DNA from: Arthrobacter castelli DSM 16402
GTDB lineage: Bacteria > Actinomycetota > Actinomycetes > Actinomycetales > Micrococcaceae
DNA: 64,000 nt
Direction: 5' to 3'
Assembly (NCBI RefSeq): GCF_000430705.1
Contig: NZ_AUMN01000004.1
Location: 1 to 64,000, forward strand
Shown here in pieces: positions 53,142 to 61,596 of this stretch (the stretch's first letter is position 1; each line of letters begins with the position of its first letter). Both the position numbers and the translations under genes were made by a program. A model generated the notes under the pieces. That model ran no database searches. It had not been told where the DNA came from and was given only the letters and a program-made list of their open reading frames with translations.

Positions 53142-53553
53142 CGTGTCAACCTGATCTGTCACATAAAGTGAGGGATGTCGCACAACCCGTGGGTCGGCGT
53201 GGAACCATGCTACGGTCAGTTCCCAGAAGGGGGGACGCAAGCGATGAGTAATCGCACCGGCACCTGATGTGTCGGCGGCGGTGAAGATTTGCCCCGTCCC
53301 CGGATCCCGCCAGGGGGCAGAACCCCTAATTGACGGTTTGCAGGCAGAGCCCACAGGCATCAGCCTCACCGTCACACTGCTACGGCAGAGGAAGTCGCGC
53401 CATCAGGCATGCGCAGCGGGATCCACGCGTTACGGACCCGAAACGGGTTCGCCACTTCGCGCCCGAAAACGGTGAGGTGGGAAGCCCGTTGGAGGCTGGC
53501 GCGCGGGCAAGGCCAGGTGACGGGCGCACCCTGGCGCGACAGAGAGGGTAGTA
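53142..53553 (+). promoter_or_regulatory. Long structured leader of the sodium:solute symporter gene
   Basis: These 412 bases contain no supported gene but many stems: TGCCCC/GGGGCA (53290/53314), GACGGT/ACCGTC (53332/53368), ACCCG-AAA-CGGGT (53436-53448), and a nested pair GCCCGT/ACGGGC (53484/53520) enclosing CTGGC/GCCAG (53496/53512), which ends 28 bases before the GTG start. The density of stems suggests a structured 5' leader. It does not match TPP, glycine, cobalamin, SAM, guanidine or ydaO consensus features that I could check by eye. Confidence 0.5.
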
Positions 53554-55266
53554 GTGTCCGAGAACGCTGGACTAATTCAATTGAGCGGATGGGCGGTTGT
53601 CCTTCTGCTCGTCGCCATTTACGGCGGCAGTTTCCTGATGTCGACAATGATCGGGCGTAAGAAGGAGAACGCCGACGGCTACATGACAGCCGGCAACAAC
53701 ATTGGATTCGGTATTTCCGCGGCAAGCATGACCGCAACCTGGGTGTGGGCCTCGTCCATGTACGCCTCGGCCACGGCCGGGTACACCTACGGTATTTCGG
53801 GCCCCATCCACTACGGGCTGTGGGGCGCGTTGATGATTCTGTTTATCTACCCGTTTGGAAAGCGGATCCGGAAAGTCGCGCCCAAGGCGCACACGCTGGC
53901 CGAGGTGATGCACGCCCGGCATGGCCGCTCCAGCCAGTTGATGCTGGCCGGCTCCAATATTGTTGGCAGCGTCATCAGCCTGACCTCGAATTTCATTGCC
54001 GGCGGCGCATTGGTCGCCTTGCTGTCCCCGTACAGCTTCACCACGGGCGTGATTGTGGTGGCCGCCGGGGTGTTGCTTTACACCCTGTGGTCCGGCTTCC
54101 GCGCGTCGGTGCTGACCGACTTTGCGCAGGTCGTCGCGATGCTGGGAGCCGTGGTGATTATTATCCCCGCGGTGTTCTTCTTCGCCGGCGGGCCGGCAAT
54201 GTTCTCTGAGGGCGCGTCCAACCTGACGCCGGCGCAAGGCAATTTCTTCTCCAGCGAAGCCTTCCTGATGCAGGGCGCCCCGTACATTTGCGCGGTGCTG
54301 GCCTACGCCATCGGCAACCAGACCATCGCCCAGCGCCTGTTCGCGGTCCGGGAAGACCTGATCAAGAAGACCTTCGTGACCGCAACTATCGGCTACGGGG
54401 CCACGGTGATCGGCATCGGCATGCTCGGGGTGATGGCCTTGTACCTGGGGATGGAACCGGCCGGCGGCAATGTGAACAACCTGATCCCGCAGATGGCCTC
54501 CACGTTCCTCGGGCCGGTGCTGCTGTGCGTCTTCTTCGTGATGATCCTTGGCGCGCTGTCCTCGACCGCCGACTCGGATCTGGCGGCGCTGTCATCGATC
54601 ATGATGGCTGACGTTTACGGCAAGAACCTGGCGAAGAAGGCCAGCCCAAAGACCATGCTGATGGTCGGCCGGATCACCATGATCCTGGCCACCGCTGCAG
54701 CGCTGGTCTTTGCCAGCGGGCAAATGGATATCCTCGACCTGCTGGTCTTCGTCGGCGCGCTCTGGGGTGCCCTGGTGTTCCCTGTGATTGCCAGCTTCTA
54801 CTGGGGCAAGGTCACCAACAAAGCATTTACGACGTCGGTGCTCGTCGCGCTGGCTGTCTTCATTCCCGTGCGGTTCAACTGGTTCTCGATGTCGGGTGCC
54901 ACCGGCATCATCTTCGACATCATCTCGGTGGTGGGCATCGGCGTTGTTCTGGGGCTGATGTCTTTCGGCTTCTTCGGCCTGAAACCGGCCAAGATCATCG
55001 CCGTCGTCGGCGCACTGGTATCGACGCCGTTCGTCATCGGATTCCTGCACGACTATCAGGTGCTGACCGGTTCGCTGGTTGCCTACGCCGTGAGCACGGT
55101 CGTCTGCTGGGCGATGTCCGTGGGAAACAGGGAATCGTTCGACTTCGCCCTGATCAGGAAGCGCACCGGCGACTACGACGAGCGGGAAGATGACCCATCT
55201 GACAGTGATCGCCGTGATGGCCGCGACGACGACTTCGACAGCGCCTCGGTGCACGCCGGGCAGTAA
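53554..55266 (+). CDS. Sodium:solute symporter (SSS family)
   Basis: This 570-residue carrier has GTG start with GAGAGGG upstream and about 13-15 transmembrane helices. SSS-type features include YMTAGNNIGFGISAASMTATWVWASSMYASA, where ATWVWASSMY suggests the urea/DUR3-like branch, plus GNQTIAQRLFAVRE and the Na2-site-like segment ALSSTADSDLAALSSIM. The tail is acidic. Urea or a small amide is a possible substrate, but no urease genes are near. It is followed 9 bases later by a small partner gene. Confidence 0.88.
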   Translation: MSENAGLIQLSGWAVVLLLVAIYGGSFLMSTMIGRKKENADGYMTAGNNIGFGISAASMTATWVWASSMYASATAGYTYGISGPIHYGLWGALMILFIYPFGKRIRKVAPKAHTLAEVMHARHGRSSQLMLAGSNIVGSVISLTSNFIAGGALVALLSPYSFTTGVIVVAAGVLLYTLWSGFRASVLTDFAQVVAMLGAVVIIIPAVFFFAGGPAMFSEGASNLTPAQGNFFSSEAFLMQGAPYICAVLAYAIGNQTIAQRLFAVREDLIKKTFVTATIGYGATVIGIGMLGVMALYLGMEPAGGNVNNLIPQMASTFLGPVLLCVFFVMILGALSSTADSDLAALSSIMMADVYGKNLAKKASPKTMLMVGRITMILATAAALVFASGQMDILDLLVFVGALWGALVFPVIASFYWGKVTNKAFTTSVLVALAVFIPVRFNWFSMSGATGIIFDIISVVGIGVVLGLMSFGFFGLKPAKIIAVVGALVSTPFVIGFLHDYQVLTGSLVAYAVSTVVCWAMSVGNRESFDFALIRKRTGDYDEREDDPSDSDRRDGRDDDFDSASVHAGQ

Positions 55267-55275
55267 GGACTCACC

Positions 55276-55407
55276 ATGGAAACTCTGTTCCTGACCATTT
55301 ATGTACTCATGTGGCCGGTTATTGTCGCCGGCATCCTGTGGACCGTCTGCAAGGGCTTCATTAAGGACATGTTGAAGTCCAAAAAGGAAGGCCGGCCGGT
55401 TATTTAG
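55276..55407 (+). CDS. Putative transporter small subunit, 43-residue membrane peptide
   Basis: This is a very short gene: METLFLTIYVLMWPVIVAGI, then one hydrophobic helix and a basic end with KDMLKSKKEG and RPVI. It lies 9 bases after the symporter stop with GGAC ahead of the ATG. The layout matches the small companion peptides encoded next to SSS-type symporters in actinobacteria, comparable in idea to MetS for NSS carriers. It likely binds and stabilises or regulates the symporter. It would be missed by length cut-offs. Confidence 0.85.
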   Translation: METLFLTIYVLMWPVIVAGILWTVCKGFIKDMLKSKKEGRPVI

Positions 55408-55436
55408 GACCGGGCCCAAACTGAAGGCCAAAAAGG

Positions 55437-55473
55437 CTGAAGCCGGCCACCGCAATGCGGTGGCCGGCTTCAG
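55437..55473 (+). terminator. Intrinsic terminator after the symporter operon
   Basis: A perfect 17-bp stem starting CTGAAGCCGGCCACCGC (55437-55453) and its complement (55457-55473) enclose the loop AAT. AAAAAGG precedes and TTGATT follows. It closes the symporter/small-subunit operon and may also serve the opposing methyltransferase gene. Confidence 0.9.
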
Positions 55474-55571
55474 TTGATTCGGTTGCTACAGCTCAGGAGG
55501 CGGTGATGCCTGTCCAGCCGGTGGTGCGGCGGGTGCCGCTCGGTCCGGCCGGTCCTGCCGGCCGGTGGCGG

Positions 55572-56474
55572 TTATCGTCTCGCCGGAGCCGCCGGCTGGG
55601 TCTGCGGCCGGACACGGTATTGCACGACGTCGGCCACCGCGCCCAGTCGGGAGTTCATCACGTCGATGGCCTGCTGGTTCTCGTCAACACAGACGAAGCG
55701 GCGGTCCAACGAGGCGGCAACTGCGCCCAAGGTCCCGGAGCCGGCGAAGAAATCGAGCACCCAATCGCCCTCACGCGAGCTGGCAGCGACCATTCTGCGC
55801 AACAGTCCCTCCGGCTTCTGGGTCGGATAGCCTGTCTTCTCCTTGCCGGTGGGGGACACGATGGTATGCCACCACACGTCAGTGGGCAGCTTGCCCCGGG
55901 CGGCCTTCTCGGCGGTCACCAAACGCGGAGCCATATACGGTTCGCGGTCCACGGCCGCGTTATCGAAATGGTAGCCGGACGGGTTCTTCACGTAGACCAG
56001 GATGTTGTCATGCTTGGCCGGCCAGCGGTTCCGTGCCCGGCCGCCGTAATCATAGGCCCAGATGATTTCGTTGAGGAAACTCTGACGGCCGAACAACATG
56101 TCCAGCAGCACCTTCGCGTAGTGCACCTCGCGATAGTCCAAATGCAGGTACAACGTTCCGTCGTCCGCCAGCAGCCGCCATGCCTCGGCCAGCCGCGGCT
56201 CCAGGAAGGACCAATAGTCGGCAAAGGCGTCGTCGTAGTGCGACAGCGATCCCTTGACGGTGGCGTAGGACCGGCCCTGGAAGCCGATCCTGTCGCCGTC
56301 GTCGCTGCGCACCATCGTGGTCTGCTGGCGGCGTTGCGTCCGGCCGGTGTTGAACGGTGGATCAATGTAGATCAGCGTGAAGGCGCCATCGGGCAGGGTA
56401 GGCAGGAAATCGGCGTTATCCGCATCGACCACCAGGTTCGAGCCGTCCGCGGACCACCGAGCTGAATCGTTCAT
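55572..56474 (-). CDS. Orphan beta-class DNA methyltransferase (N6-adenine/N4-cytosine)
   Basis: This 300-residue enzyme has catalytic motif IV, DPPFNTG, at about residues 38-44 and the SAM-binding motif I, FAGSGTLG, near residue 243. The order IV before I is that of beta-class enzymes such as CcrM and HinfI methylase. The target-recognition part lies between. No restriction endonuclease, specificity or helicase subunit of a restriction system is adjacent. The neighbours are an RNA helicase and a transporter, so it looks like a solitary chromosomal methylase. The target sequence is unknown. Confidence 0.88.
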   Translation of the reverse strand: MNDSARWSADGSNLVVDADNADFLPTLPDGAFTLIYIDPPFNTGRTQRRQQTTMVRSDDGDRIGFQGRSYATVKGSLSHYDDAFADYWSFLEPRLAEAWRLLADDGTLYLHLDYREVHYAKVLLDMLFGRQSFLNEIIWAYDYGGRARNRWPAKHDNILVYVKNPSGYHFDNAAVDREPYMAPRLVTAEKAARGKLPTDVWWHTIVSPTGKEKTGYPTQKPEGLLRRMVAASSREGDWVLDFFAGSGTLGAVAASLDRRFVCVDENQQAIDVMNSRLGAVADVVQYRVRPQTQPAAPARR

Positions 56475-56485
56475 TGGCGGCGCGG

Positions 56486-58168
56486 TCAGCTGTCGGTGTT
56501 CTGGCCGGTCGAGACCGTGACCCCGTTGCGGGTACGGCGGCGACTGCGCCGGCGGCGGTTGCCGGATGTGCCGGACGGCTTTGCCTCATCACCGGCGGGG
56601 TTGGGCTGCTCATCCGGCTTGGCCGTACGGTGCCGGTTTCCGCCGTCGCGTCCGTCGCCCGAACGGCGGCGTTCACGCCCCCGGCCGGAACCGCTCTTGC
56701 CTGATCCGTTGCGACCGGAACCGCTCTGGCCCGACCCGCCTTTGCCGGAACCGCGCTTCCGGGAACCGGCGTCATCAGCGTTCTTCTTGCCGGTTTCGCC
56801 CAGGTCCTCGATCTTTTCGGCGTCCAGGCCGGCATGGGTGCGCTTGCTCCTGGGCAGCCGGCCCTTGGTTCCTTCGGGAATATCCAGGTCGGTGTACAGA
56901 TGCGGGGAGGAGGAGTAGGTCTCCACCGGCTCGGGGACATCCAGGCCGAGGGCGCGGTTGATTACGCTCCAGCGCGGCATATCCTCCCAGTCCACGAAGG
57001 TAATGGCCGTGCCCTTGTTGCCGGCACGTCCGGTGCGGCCGACGCGGTGCAGGTACATCTTCTCGTCCTCGGGGCACTGCAGGTTGATCACGTGGGTGAC
57101 GTCGGTGACGTCGATACCGCGGGCAGCGACCTCGGTGGCCACCAGCACGTCGACCTTGTTGCTGCGGAAGGCGCGCAGCGCCTGCTCGCGGGCGCCCTGC
57201 CCGAGGTCACCGTGGATGGCTCCGGAAGCGAAGCCGCGTGAGACCAGTTCGTCGCTGAGCTTGGCGGCGGAACGCTTGGTCTTGGTGAAGATGATCGTCC
57301 GGCCTCGTCCTTCGGATTGCAGGATCCGGGCGACTACTTCATCCTTGTCGAGCGAATGGGCACGGTAGATCACCTGGCGGGTGTTCTTGACCGTCAGCGA
57401 GTCGTCGTCGTTGGAAGTGGCGCGGATGTGGGTCGGCTGGCCCATGTAGCGACGGGCCATCGACACCACAGCCCCGGGCATAGTGGCCGAGAACAACATG
57501 GTCTGGCGGACCTCAGGGACCGCCGAAAGCAGCGTTTCGACGTCGGGGAGGAACCCGAGATCGAGCATCTCATCGGCTTCATCCAGCACCACGGTCCTGA
57601 CATTTTTCAAGGACAGGTGCCGCTGTTTGTACAGGTCAATCAGGCGCCCGGGCGTGCCGACGACAACCTCGACTCCCTTGGTCAGTGCTTCGATTTGCGG
57701 CTCGTACGCGCGGCCGCCGTAAATCGTGGCGATGCGGGCGTCCCGACGGCGGGAGGCAGTCTGCAGATCATTGGCAACCTGCACGGCCAGTTCACGGGTC
57801 GGGACGACGACGAGTGCCTGCGGAGCGCCGGGGGCGGGGAGTTTGTCATAGCCGGGATCCTGGCGGCCGACCACGCGCTGCAGCACCGGAATGCCGAAGC
57901 CGAGGGTCTTGCCGGTGCCGGTTTTGGCCTGCCCGATGATGTCGTGGCCATCGAGCGCGACCGGCAGTGTCATGGACTGGATCGGGAAGGGGTGGGTGAT
58001 TCCGGCGTCAACAAGTGAGTCGACGATATCGGAGCGGACGTTAAAGTCGGCGAAACTCTGTTCGGCGAGTTCGTGGGGAGCTTCGTCAGTGCTGAGCGAT
58101 TCTTCGGTTTCTACAATTTCCGAGCCGGTGTCATCGCTGAGCGAATGTTCGGTATTCAAGTTACTCAA
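56486..58168 (-). CDS. DEAD-box ATP-dependent RNA helicase
   Basis: This 560-residue helicase has a Q motif region (FNVRSDIVDSLVDAGITHPFPIQ), motif I AQTGTGKT, motif II DEAD (VVLDEADEMLDLGFLP), motif III SATMPG, and motif VI HRVGRTGRAG. The C-terminus from about residue 450 is a Gly/Ser/Arg/Lys-rich tail with short repeats of SGSGRNGSGK type, typical of RNA-binding tails in cold-shock-related DEAD proteins. The methyltransferase gene lies 12 bases downstream on the same strand and could be co-transcribed. Confidence 0.93.
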   Translation of the reverse strand: MSNLNTEHSLSDDTGSEIVETEESLSTDEAPHELAEQSFADFNVRSDIVDSLVDAGITHPFPIQSMTLPVALDGHDIIGQAKTGTGKTLGFGIPVLQRVVGRQDPGYDKLPAPGAPQALVVVPTRELAVQVANDLQTASRRRDARIATIYGGRAYEPQIEALTKGVEVVVGTPGRLIDLYKQRHLSLKNVRTVVLDEADEMLDLGFLPDVETLLSAVPEVRQTMLFSATMPGAVVSMARRYMGQPTHIRATSNDDDSLTVKNTRQVIYRAHSLDKDEVVARILQSEGRGRTIIFTKTKRSAAKLSDELVSRGFASGAIHGDLGQGAREQALRAFRSNKVDVLVATEVAARGIDVTDVTHVINLQCPEDEKMYLHRVGRTGRAGNKGTAITFVDWEDMPRWSVINRALGLDVPEPVETYSSSPHLYTDLDIPEGTKGRLPRSKRTHAGLDAEKIEDLGETGKKNADDAGSRKRGSGKGGSGQSGSGRNGSGKSGSGRGRERRRSGDGRDGGNRHRTAKPDEQPNPAGDEAKPSGTSGNRRRRSRRRTRNGVTVSTGQNTDS

Positions 58169-58461
58169 GTGGGAATTATTCCTTTGTTCGTATCAGGCGC
58201 AGGACTTTGCTGCAGCTCTACGCCGGCCGGGGCATCAAAGCACCGGGACGGAGCGTCAGCACCTGGCGCATCCAGTGGAAGCCGATCGCGGGCTTACAAC
58301 TGCTTGCCGGTTTCGAAAGAACCGGCGAAAGAGATTCAAGATCGCGTACGCGGTCAATGCGTCGGCGGTAAATCACCGTCCGCACTGGGTATGCAGGTCG
58401 GGTTCACTAACTTCAAACGACCGGGCATCCAATTACTACACGACCAGTCTACCTTCTTCGG
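58169..58461 (-). promoter_or_regulatory. Upstream region of the DEAD-box helicase gene
   Basis: These 293 bases lie between the ribonuclease stop and the helicase start. No gene was seen. On the minus strand an AT-richer stretch at about 58425-58455 (TAGTAATTGGATG) and the length suggest a promoter with a long 5' leader, as is common for cold-induced helicases. I could not define the promoter. Confidence 0.35.
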
Positions 58462-59964
58462 TCAACTATTGTCGTTGCCCGGTGCAGGCGTGCCGCCTGT
58501 ACCGTCGTCGGGCCCGGTGGCGTCGACGGCCCGGAAGAGGACTTCCCGGCGGGCGATATCGGCGCTGACCAGCCTGGCGCGGATGGTGCTGCCAGTGTGC
58601 AGCTCACCTTCGCAGTGGGCCGTGACGGGAGGTTCCTTGAGCTGGACTGTCCCTCCCGACCCGGGGCGGGTGGAAATCACCACGCAATCGAATTCCTGGC
58701 CGATGAAACTGCTCAGCACCGCGGCTTCCACCGCATTGAGCGATTCCCGTTCCACCCGGGACGCGAGTTGGTCCGACGTGGCCATCAGCGCCGGCAGCGC
58801 GGGCAGCGCCTGGCGTGCCCATTGCGGGATGTCGCGGTCGTTGGCGATGGCGTCGCAGATCGGCAGTACGAAACGGTCCACCAGCCGGCGCAGCGGGGCC
58901 GTGGTATGTGCGTAAGGCGCGGCGACGGCGGCCTGAGTTGTCTCCTCGGGGTGAGCACCGTCAAAGGGCGTGTAGCCGGCACCGCGGAACAGAGTGGCCG
59001 CGGCGAACATCAGGGCCAACTGCTCCGGATCATCGGTGTCCAGCGACCGCAGATACTCGCCATGGGCCATCCCCTCCGGCCAGGGATGTCCCAGCGCGAT
59101 GGTGCGCCGCCGGTATTCCGAAACGGCATCAGCGTGCGGGGGCGGCATGGTGCGCAGAATGCCGACGTTGCCATCGAGCATGATCCGGGCAGCGGCCATC
59201 CCGGTCAGCAGCGAAATCTGGGCATTCCATTCCTCCACCGGCAAGGGCGGCCGGGCATCAATCCGGTAGCGGCGCCCGTCGTGCTCGACGTCCTGTTCCG
59301 GCAGTGCGAGGCTGGCGCCGCCACGGTCGCGTTCGAGTCCGGTCCGGCGCTGACCAACCTCCTTGAGCAGGTACAGCGGTTCCGGAGCCGTACCGGCGTC
59401 GATATCCTGCTGCACCTCCTCGTACGTCAATTGGGCGGTGCTCTGGATCCTCGCCCGCTGCAGCCAGGTATCCTGCAGACGGCCGCCGTCGTCGAGCGCG
59501 AACTCCCAGACATACGCACCGCGGATCTGATGCGGCAGCAGCGAACCGGCATCTTCGCCGATGGCTTCGGGGTGCAATGGAATCCGGGTGTCGGGCGCAT
59601 AGATCGTCTGCCCGCGCCGCCGGGTCTCGGCGTCGAGCGCGGATCCCGGCGCCACGAACGCCGGAACATCCGCGATCGCGTAATGCACCCGGTACCCGTT
59701 GCGGTGTCGTTCGATGAATACCGCCTGATCCAGATCCGTGGAGCCGGGCGGGTCGATAGTGACAAAGGGCAGGTGGGTCAGGTCGGCTCGCGGCATCTGG
59801 TAGCCCGCTACCGCTTCCTTGGCCTGGCGGAGGACGTCGTCGCTAAATTCGCCGGTCAACTTCATTTCTGTCCGCAGGGCAGCCAGCGATTGCCCGAGTT
59901 CGTCCGGTTGGCCGGTGGCGTTCCGGCCCGGATCGGATGCAGCATCCACACGAGAGTAAGGCAC
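58462..59964 (-). CDS. RNB-domain (RNase II/R family) ribonuclease
   Basis: This 500-residue 3'-5' exoribonuclease family protein has its RNB domain starting around residue 65 with FVTIDPPGSTDLDQAV. In E. coli RNase II four Asp residues (201, 207, 209, 210) line this site; here the fourth position is Gln, a variant I believe is common in the actinobacterial branch. A later conserved segment has PYAHTTAPLRRLVDRFV. No N-terminal cold-shock domains are present, and only a short C-terminal barrel follows. It is divergent from the ferritin-like gene. Confidence 0.9.
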   Translation of the reverse strand: MPYSRVDAASDPGRNATGQPDELGQSLAALRTEMKLTGEFSDDVLRQAKEAVAGYQMPRADLTHLPFVTIDPPGSTDLDQAVFIERHRNGYRVHYAIADVPAFVAPGSALDAETRRRGQTIYAPDTRIPLHPEAIGEDAGSLLPHQIRGAYVWEFALDDGGRLQDTWLQRARIQSTAQLTYEEVQQDIDAGTAPEPLYLLKEVGQRRTGLERDRGGASLALPEQDVEHDGRRYRIDARPPLPVEEWNAQISLLTGMAAARIMLDGNVGILRTMPPPHADAVSEYRRRTIALGHPWPEGMAHGEYLRSLDTDDPEQLALMFAAATLFRGAGYTPFDGAHPEETTQAAVAAPYAHTTAPLRRLVDRFVLPICDAIANDRDIPQWARQALPALPALMATSDQLASRVERESLNAVEAAVLSSFIGQEFDCVVISTRPGSGGTVQLKEPPVTAHCEGELHTGSTIRARLVSADIARREVLFRAVDATGPDDGTGGTPAPGNDNS

Positions 59965-60026
59965 ATTCCTACGTTAGCCGGTTCAGCGCCGCCGTTTGGC
60001 ACATCACTGGCCGGTACGCTTAACGT

Positions 60027-60722
60027 ATGCAATCCACCCCATCGGTCCCGGACGAGTTCCCATCGTCGGATCCCGGCAGTTACCGCAGTTTCATCCTCGA
60101 CCTGCTGGGCATCATGGCTTATGGGGAGCTGTCCGCCTTCGAACGACTCTCCTCCGATGCCCGGTTTTCGCCGGAGCTGAACGACCGGGTGGTCCTCGGC
60201 GGCCGTGCCGCGGCCGAGTATGCCCATTATGAGTTAATAGCCGCGCGGCTGGAAGCAATGGATGCCGACGTCGCCGGAACCATGCGGCCGTTCATGGCCG
60301 CCGTCGATGCGTTCCACGACCGGACCCGGCCGGCCGACTGGTATGAATCGATCATGAAGGCGTACGTCCTCGACGCCATCTCAGGGGATTTTTACCGCGC
60401 ACTGGCCCGCCACCTCGATCCGCGGACCCAGCAGATTGTGGCCGAAGTCCAGGTCACGGAGGAACAGTCAGATGTGCTGATGTCGCGGCTGAGGACCGCG
60501 CTCGTGGACAACCCGCGGCTCGCGTCCCGGCTGGCGTTGTGGGGACGGCGCCTGGTGGGGGAGGCGCTGACCCAGGCGCAGCGCCTCGGTATCGAACGCT
60601 CTTTCCTGGAGGGGCTGGTCTCGCTGCACGACGAGTCGGGCGCCGATCCGGTGGCCAAGCTCTTCTCCGACCTGACCCGGGAGCATTCGCGGCGGATGAA
60701 TCTGCTGGGCCTGACGGCCTGA
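60027..60722 (+). CDS. Ferritin-like domain protein, unknown substrate
   Basis: This 231-residue all-helical protein has the ferritin-like diiron pattern: an early Glu helix (MAYGELSAFERL), then EYAHYELIAARL (E-x2-H type) and later helices with DAISGDFYRAL and EVQVTEEQS. It resembles the MiaE-like/ferritin-like proteins often found beside DEAD-box helicase genes in actinobacteria. Diiron binding is inferred. The reaction, if any, is unknown. Confidence 0.75.
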   Translation: MQSTPSVPDEFPSSDPGSYRSFILDLLGIMAYGELSAFERLSSDARFSPELNDRVVLGGRAAAEYAHYELIAARLEAMDADVAGTMRPFMAAVDAFHDRTRPADWYESIMKAYVLDAISGDFYRALARHLDPRTQQIVAEVQVTEEQSDVLMSRLRTALVDNPRLASRLALWGRRLVGEALTQAQRLGIERSFLEGLVSLHDESGADPVAKLFSDLTREHSRRMNLLGLTA

Positions 60723-60733
60723 CGGCCTGCTGC

Positions 60734-61465
60734 TCAGTCGAGAGATCCAATCGGCGGCAATTCAGCTTTCAGCGCGGCGGCAGCTGCAGCCGGGTCGGTT
60801 GCCTTGGTGACGGCACGGACGACGACGACGCGCTTGGCACCCGCTTCAACCACCCGCGCAACGGTGTCCATCCCGATCCCGCCGATCGCGAACCATGGAC
60901 AGTCAACTCCGCGCTCGTGCGTCTGCTGCGCCGCGTAGGCAACCAGCTGCAGGCCGGCGGCGGGGCGGCCGGGCTTGGTCGGCGTTTCCCAGACCGGCCC
61001 GGTGCAGAAATAGTCCAAACCCTCGGTGGCGAGTGCGGCATCCACTTGATCAGGGTTGTGCGTGGAGAGGCCGACGGCGGGATCCGGTCCCAGCAGTGCG
61101 CGGGTGGCCCGGACCGGCAAGTCGGTCTGGCCCGCGTGGAACACCGGGGCAGCGGCCAACGATGAGATATCGGCGCGATCGTTGGCGGAAAAGAGCTTGC
61201 CATGCCGGCGTGCGGCGGCGGCGAGGATGGCGAAATGTTCCAGCTCCTCGGCCGCGTCGATGGTCTTGTCCCGGAACTGGATGATGTCCACTCCGCCTGC
61301 GAAAGCAGCGTCCACGAACGCCGCGAAGTCGCCTTGGCCGCGTCGCGCGTCTGTGCAGACATAGAGCTGCGCAGCCGCCAGCTGTGCCCGCAGTTGCCGG
61401 CCATTCTCAGTGATTGTGGTTCCGGCGTCGCCGGCGCTGTCTTTGGCGGGATTTTTATCTGCCAT
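60734..61465 (-). CDS. thiE: Thiamine phosphate synthase
   Basis: This 243-residue TIM-barrel enzyme joins HMP-pyrophosphate and thiazole phosphate. Conserved parts are [21 protein letters not shown] (the QxRxK substrate contact), [21 protein letters not shown] and [11 protein letters not shown] 61465 (MADKNPAKD) adds an N-terminal extension of about 30 residues before the barrel. It is divergent from the thiO-thiS-thiG operon. The TPP riboswitch lies in the shared gap but is oriented toward thiO. Confidence 0.93.
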   Translation of the reverse strand: MADKNPAKDSAGDAGTTITENGRQLRAQLAAAQLYVCTDARRGQGDFAAFVDAAFAGGVDIIQFRDKTIDAAEELEHFAILAAAARRHGKLFSANDRADISSLAAAPVFHAGQTDLPVRATRALLGPDPAVGLSTHNPDQVDAALATEGLDYFCTGPVWETPTKPGRPAAGLQLVAYAAQQTHERGVDCPWFAIGGIGMDTVARVVEAGAKRVVVVRAVTKATDPAAAAAALKAELPPIGSLD

Positions 61466-61486
61466 AACCTCTACACTAGTAGCACC

Positions 61487-61590
61487 ACGGGAGCCCGATC
61501 CGCGGCGCATCGACGCAGCGGAGGCATGGCTGAGAGGGCGTGCGACGCCGACCGTATGAACCTGAACCGGTTAGTCCCGGCGGAGGAAGG
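61487..61590 (+). promoter_or_regulatory. TPP riboswitch (thi box)
   Basis: The conserved core is clear: GGCTGAGAGG at 61528-61537 and TGAACCTGAACCGGTTAG at about 61557-61574, followed by TCCCGGCGGAGGAAGG. The last part includes the ribosome binding site GGAGGAAGG (61582-61590) of thiO, so TPP binding would hide the site and block translation. This is the usual mode in actinobacteria. Confidence 0.95.
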
Positions 61591-61596
61591 ATTTTT

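Noticed and set aside
52224-53375. A 383-codon minus-strand frame opposite the PHP phosphoesterase gene
   Set aside because: The plus-strand PHP gene has all metal-binding motifs in order. The minus frame has no recognisable motif and runs into the adjacent leader.
53220-53553. Assignment of the symporter leader to TPP, glycine, cobalamin, ydaO or guanidine riboswitches
   Set aside because: None of the invariant core strings of those classes could be found by eye, so only a generic structured-leader call is made.
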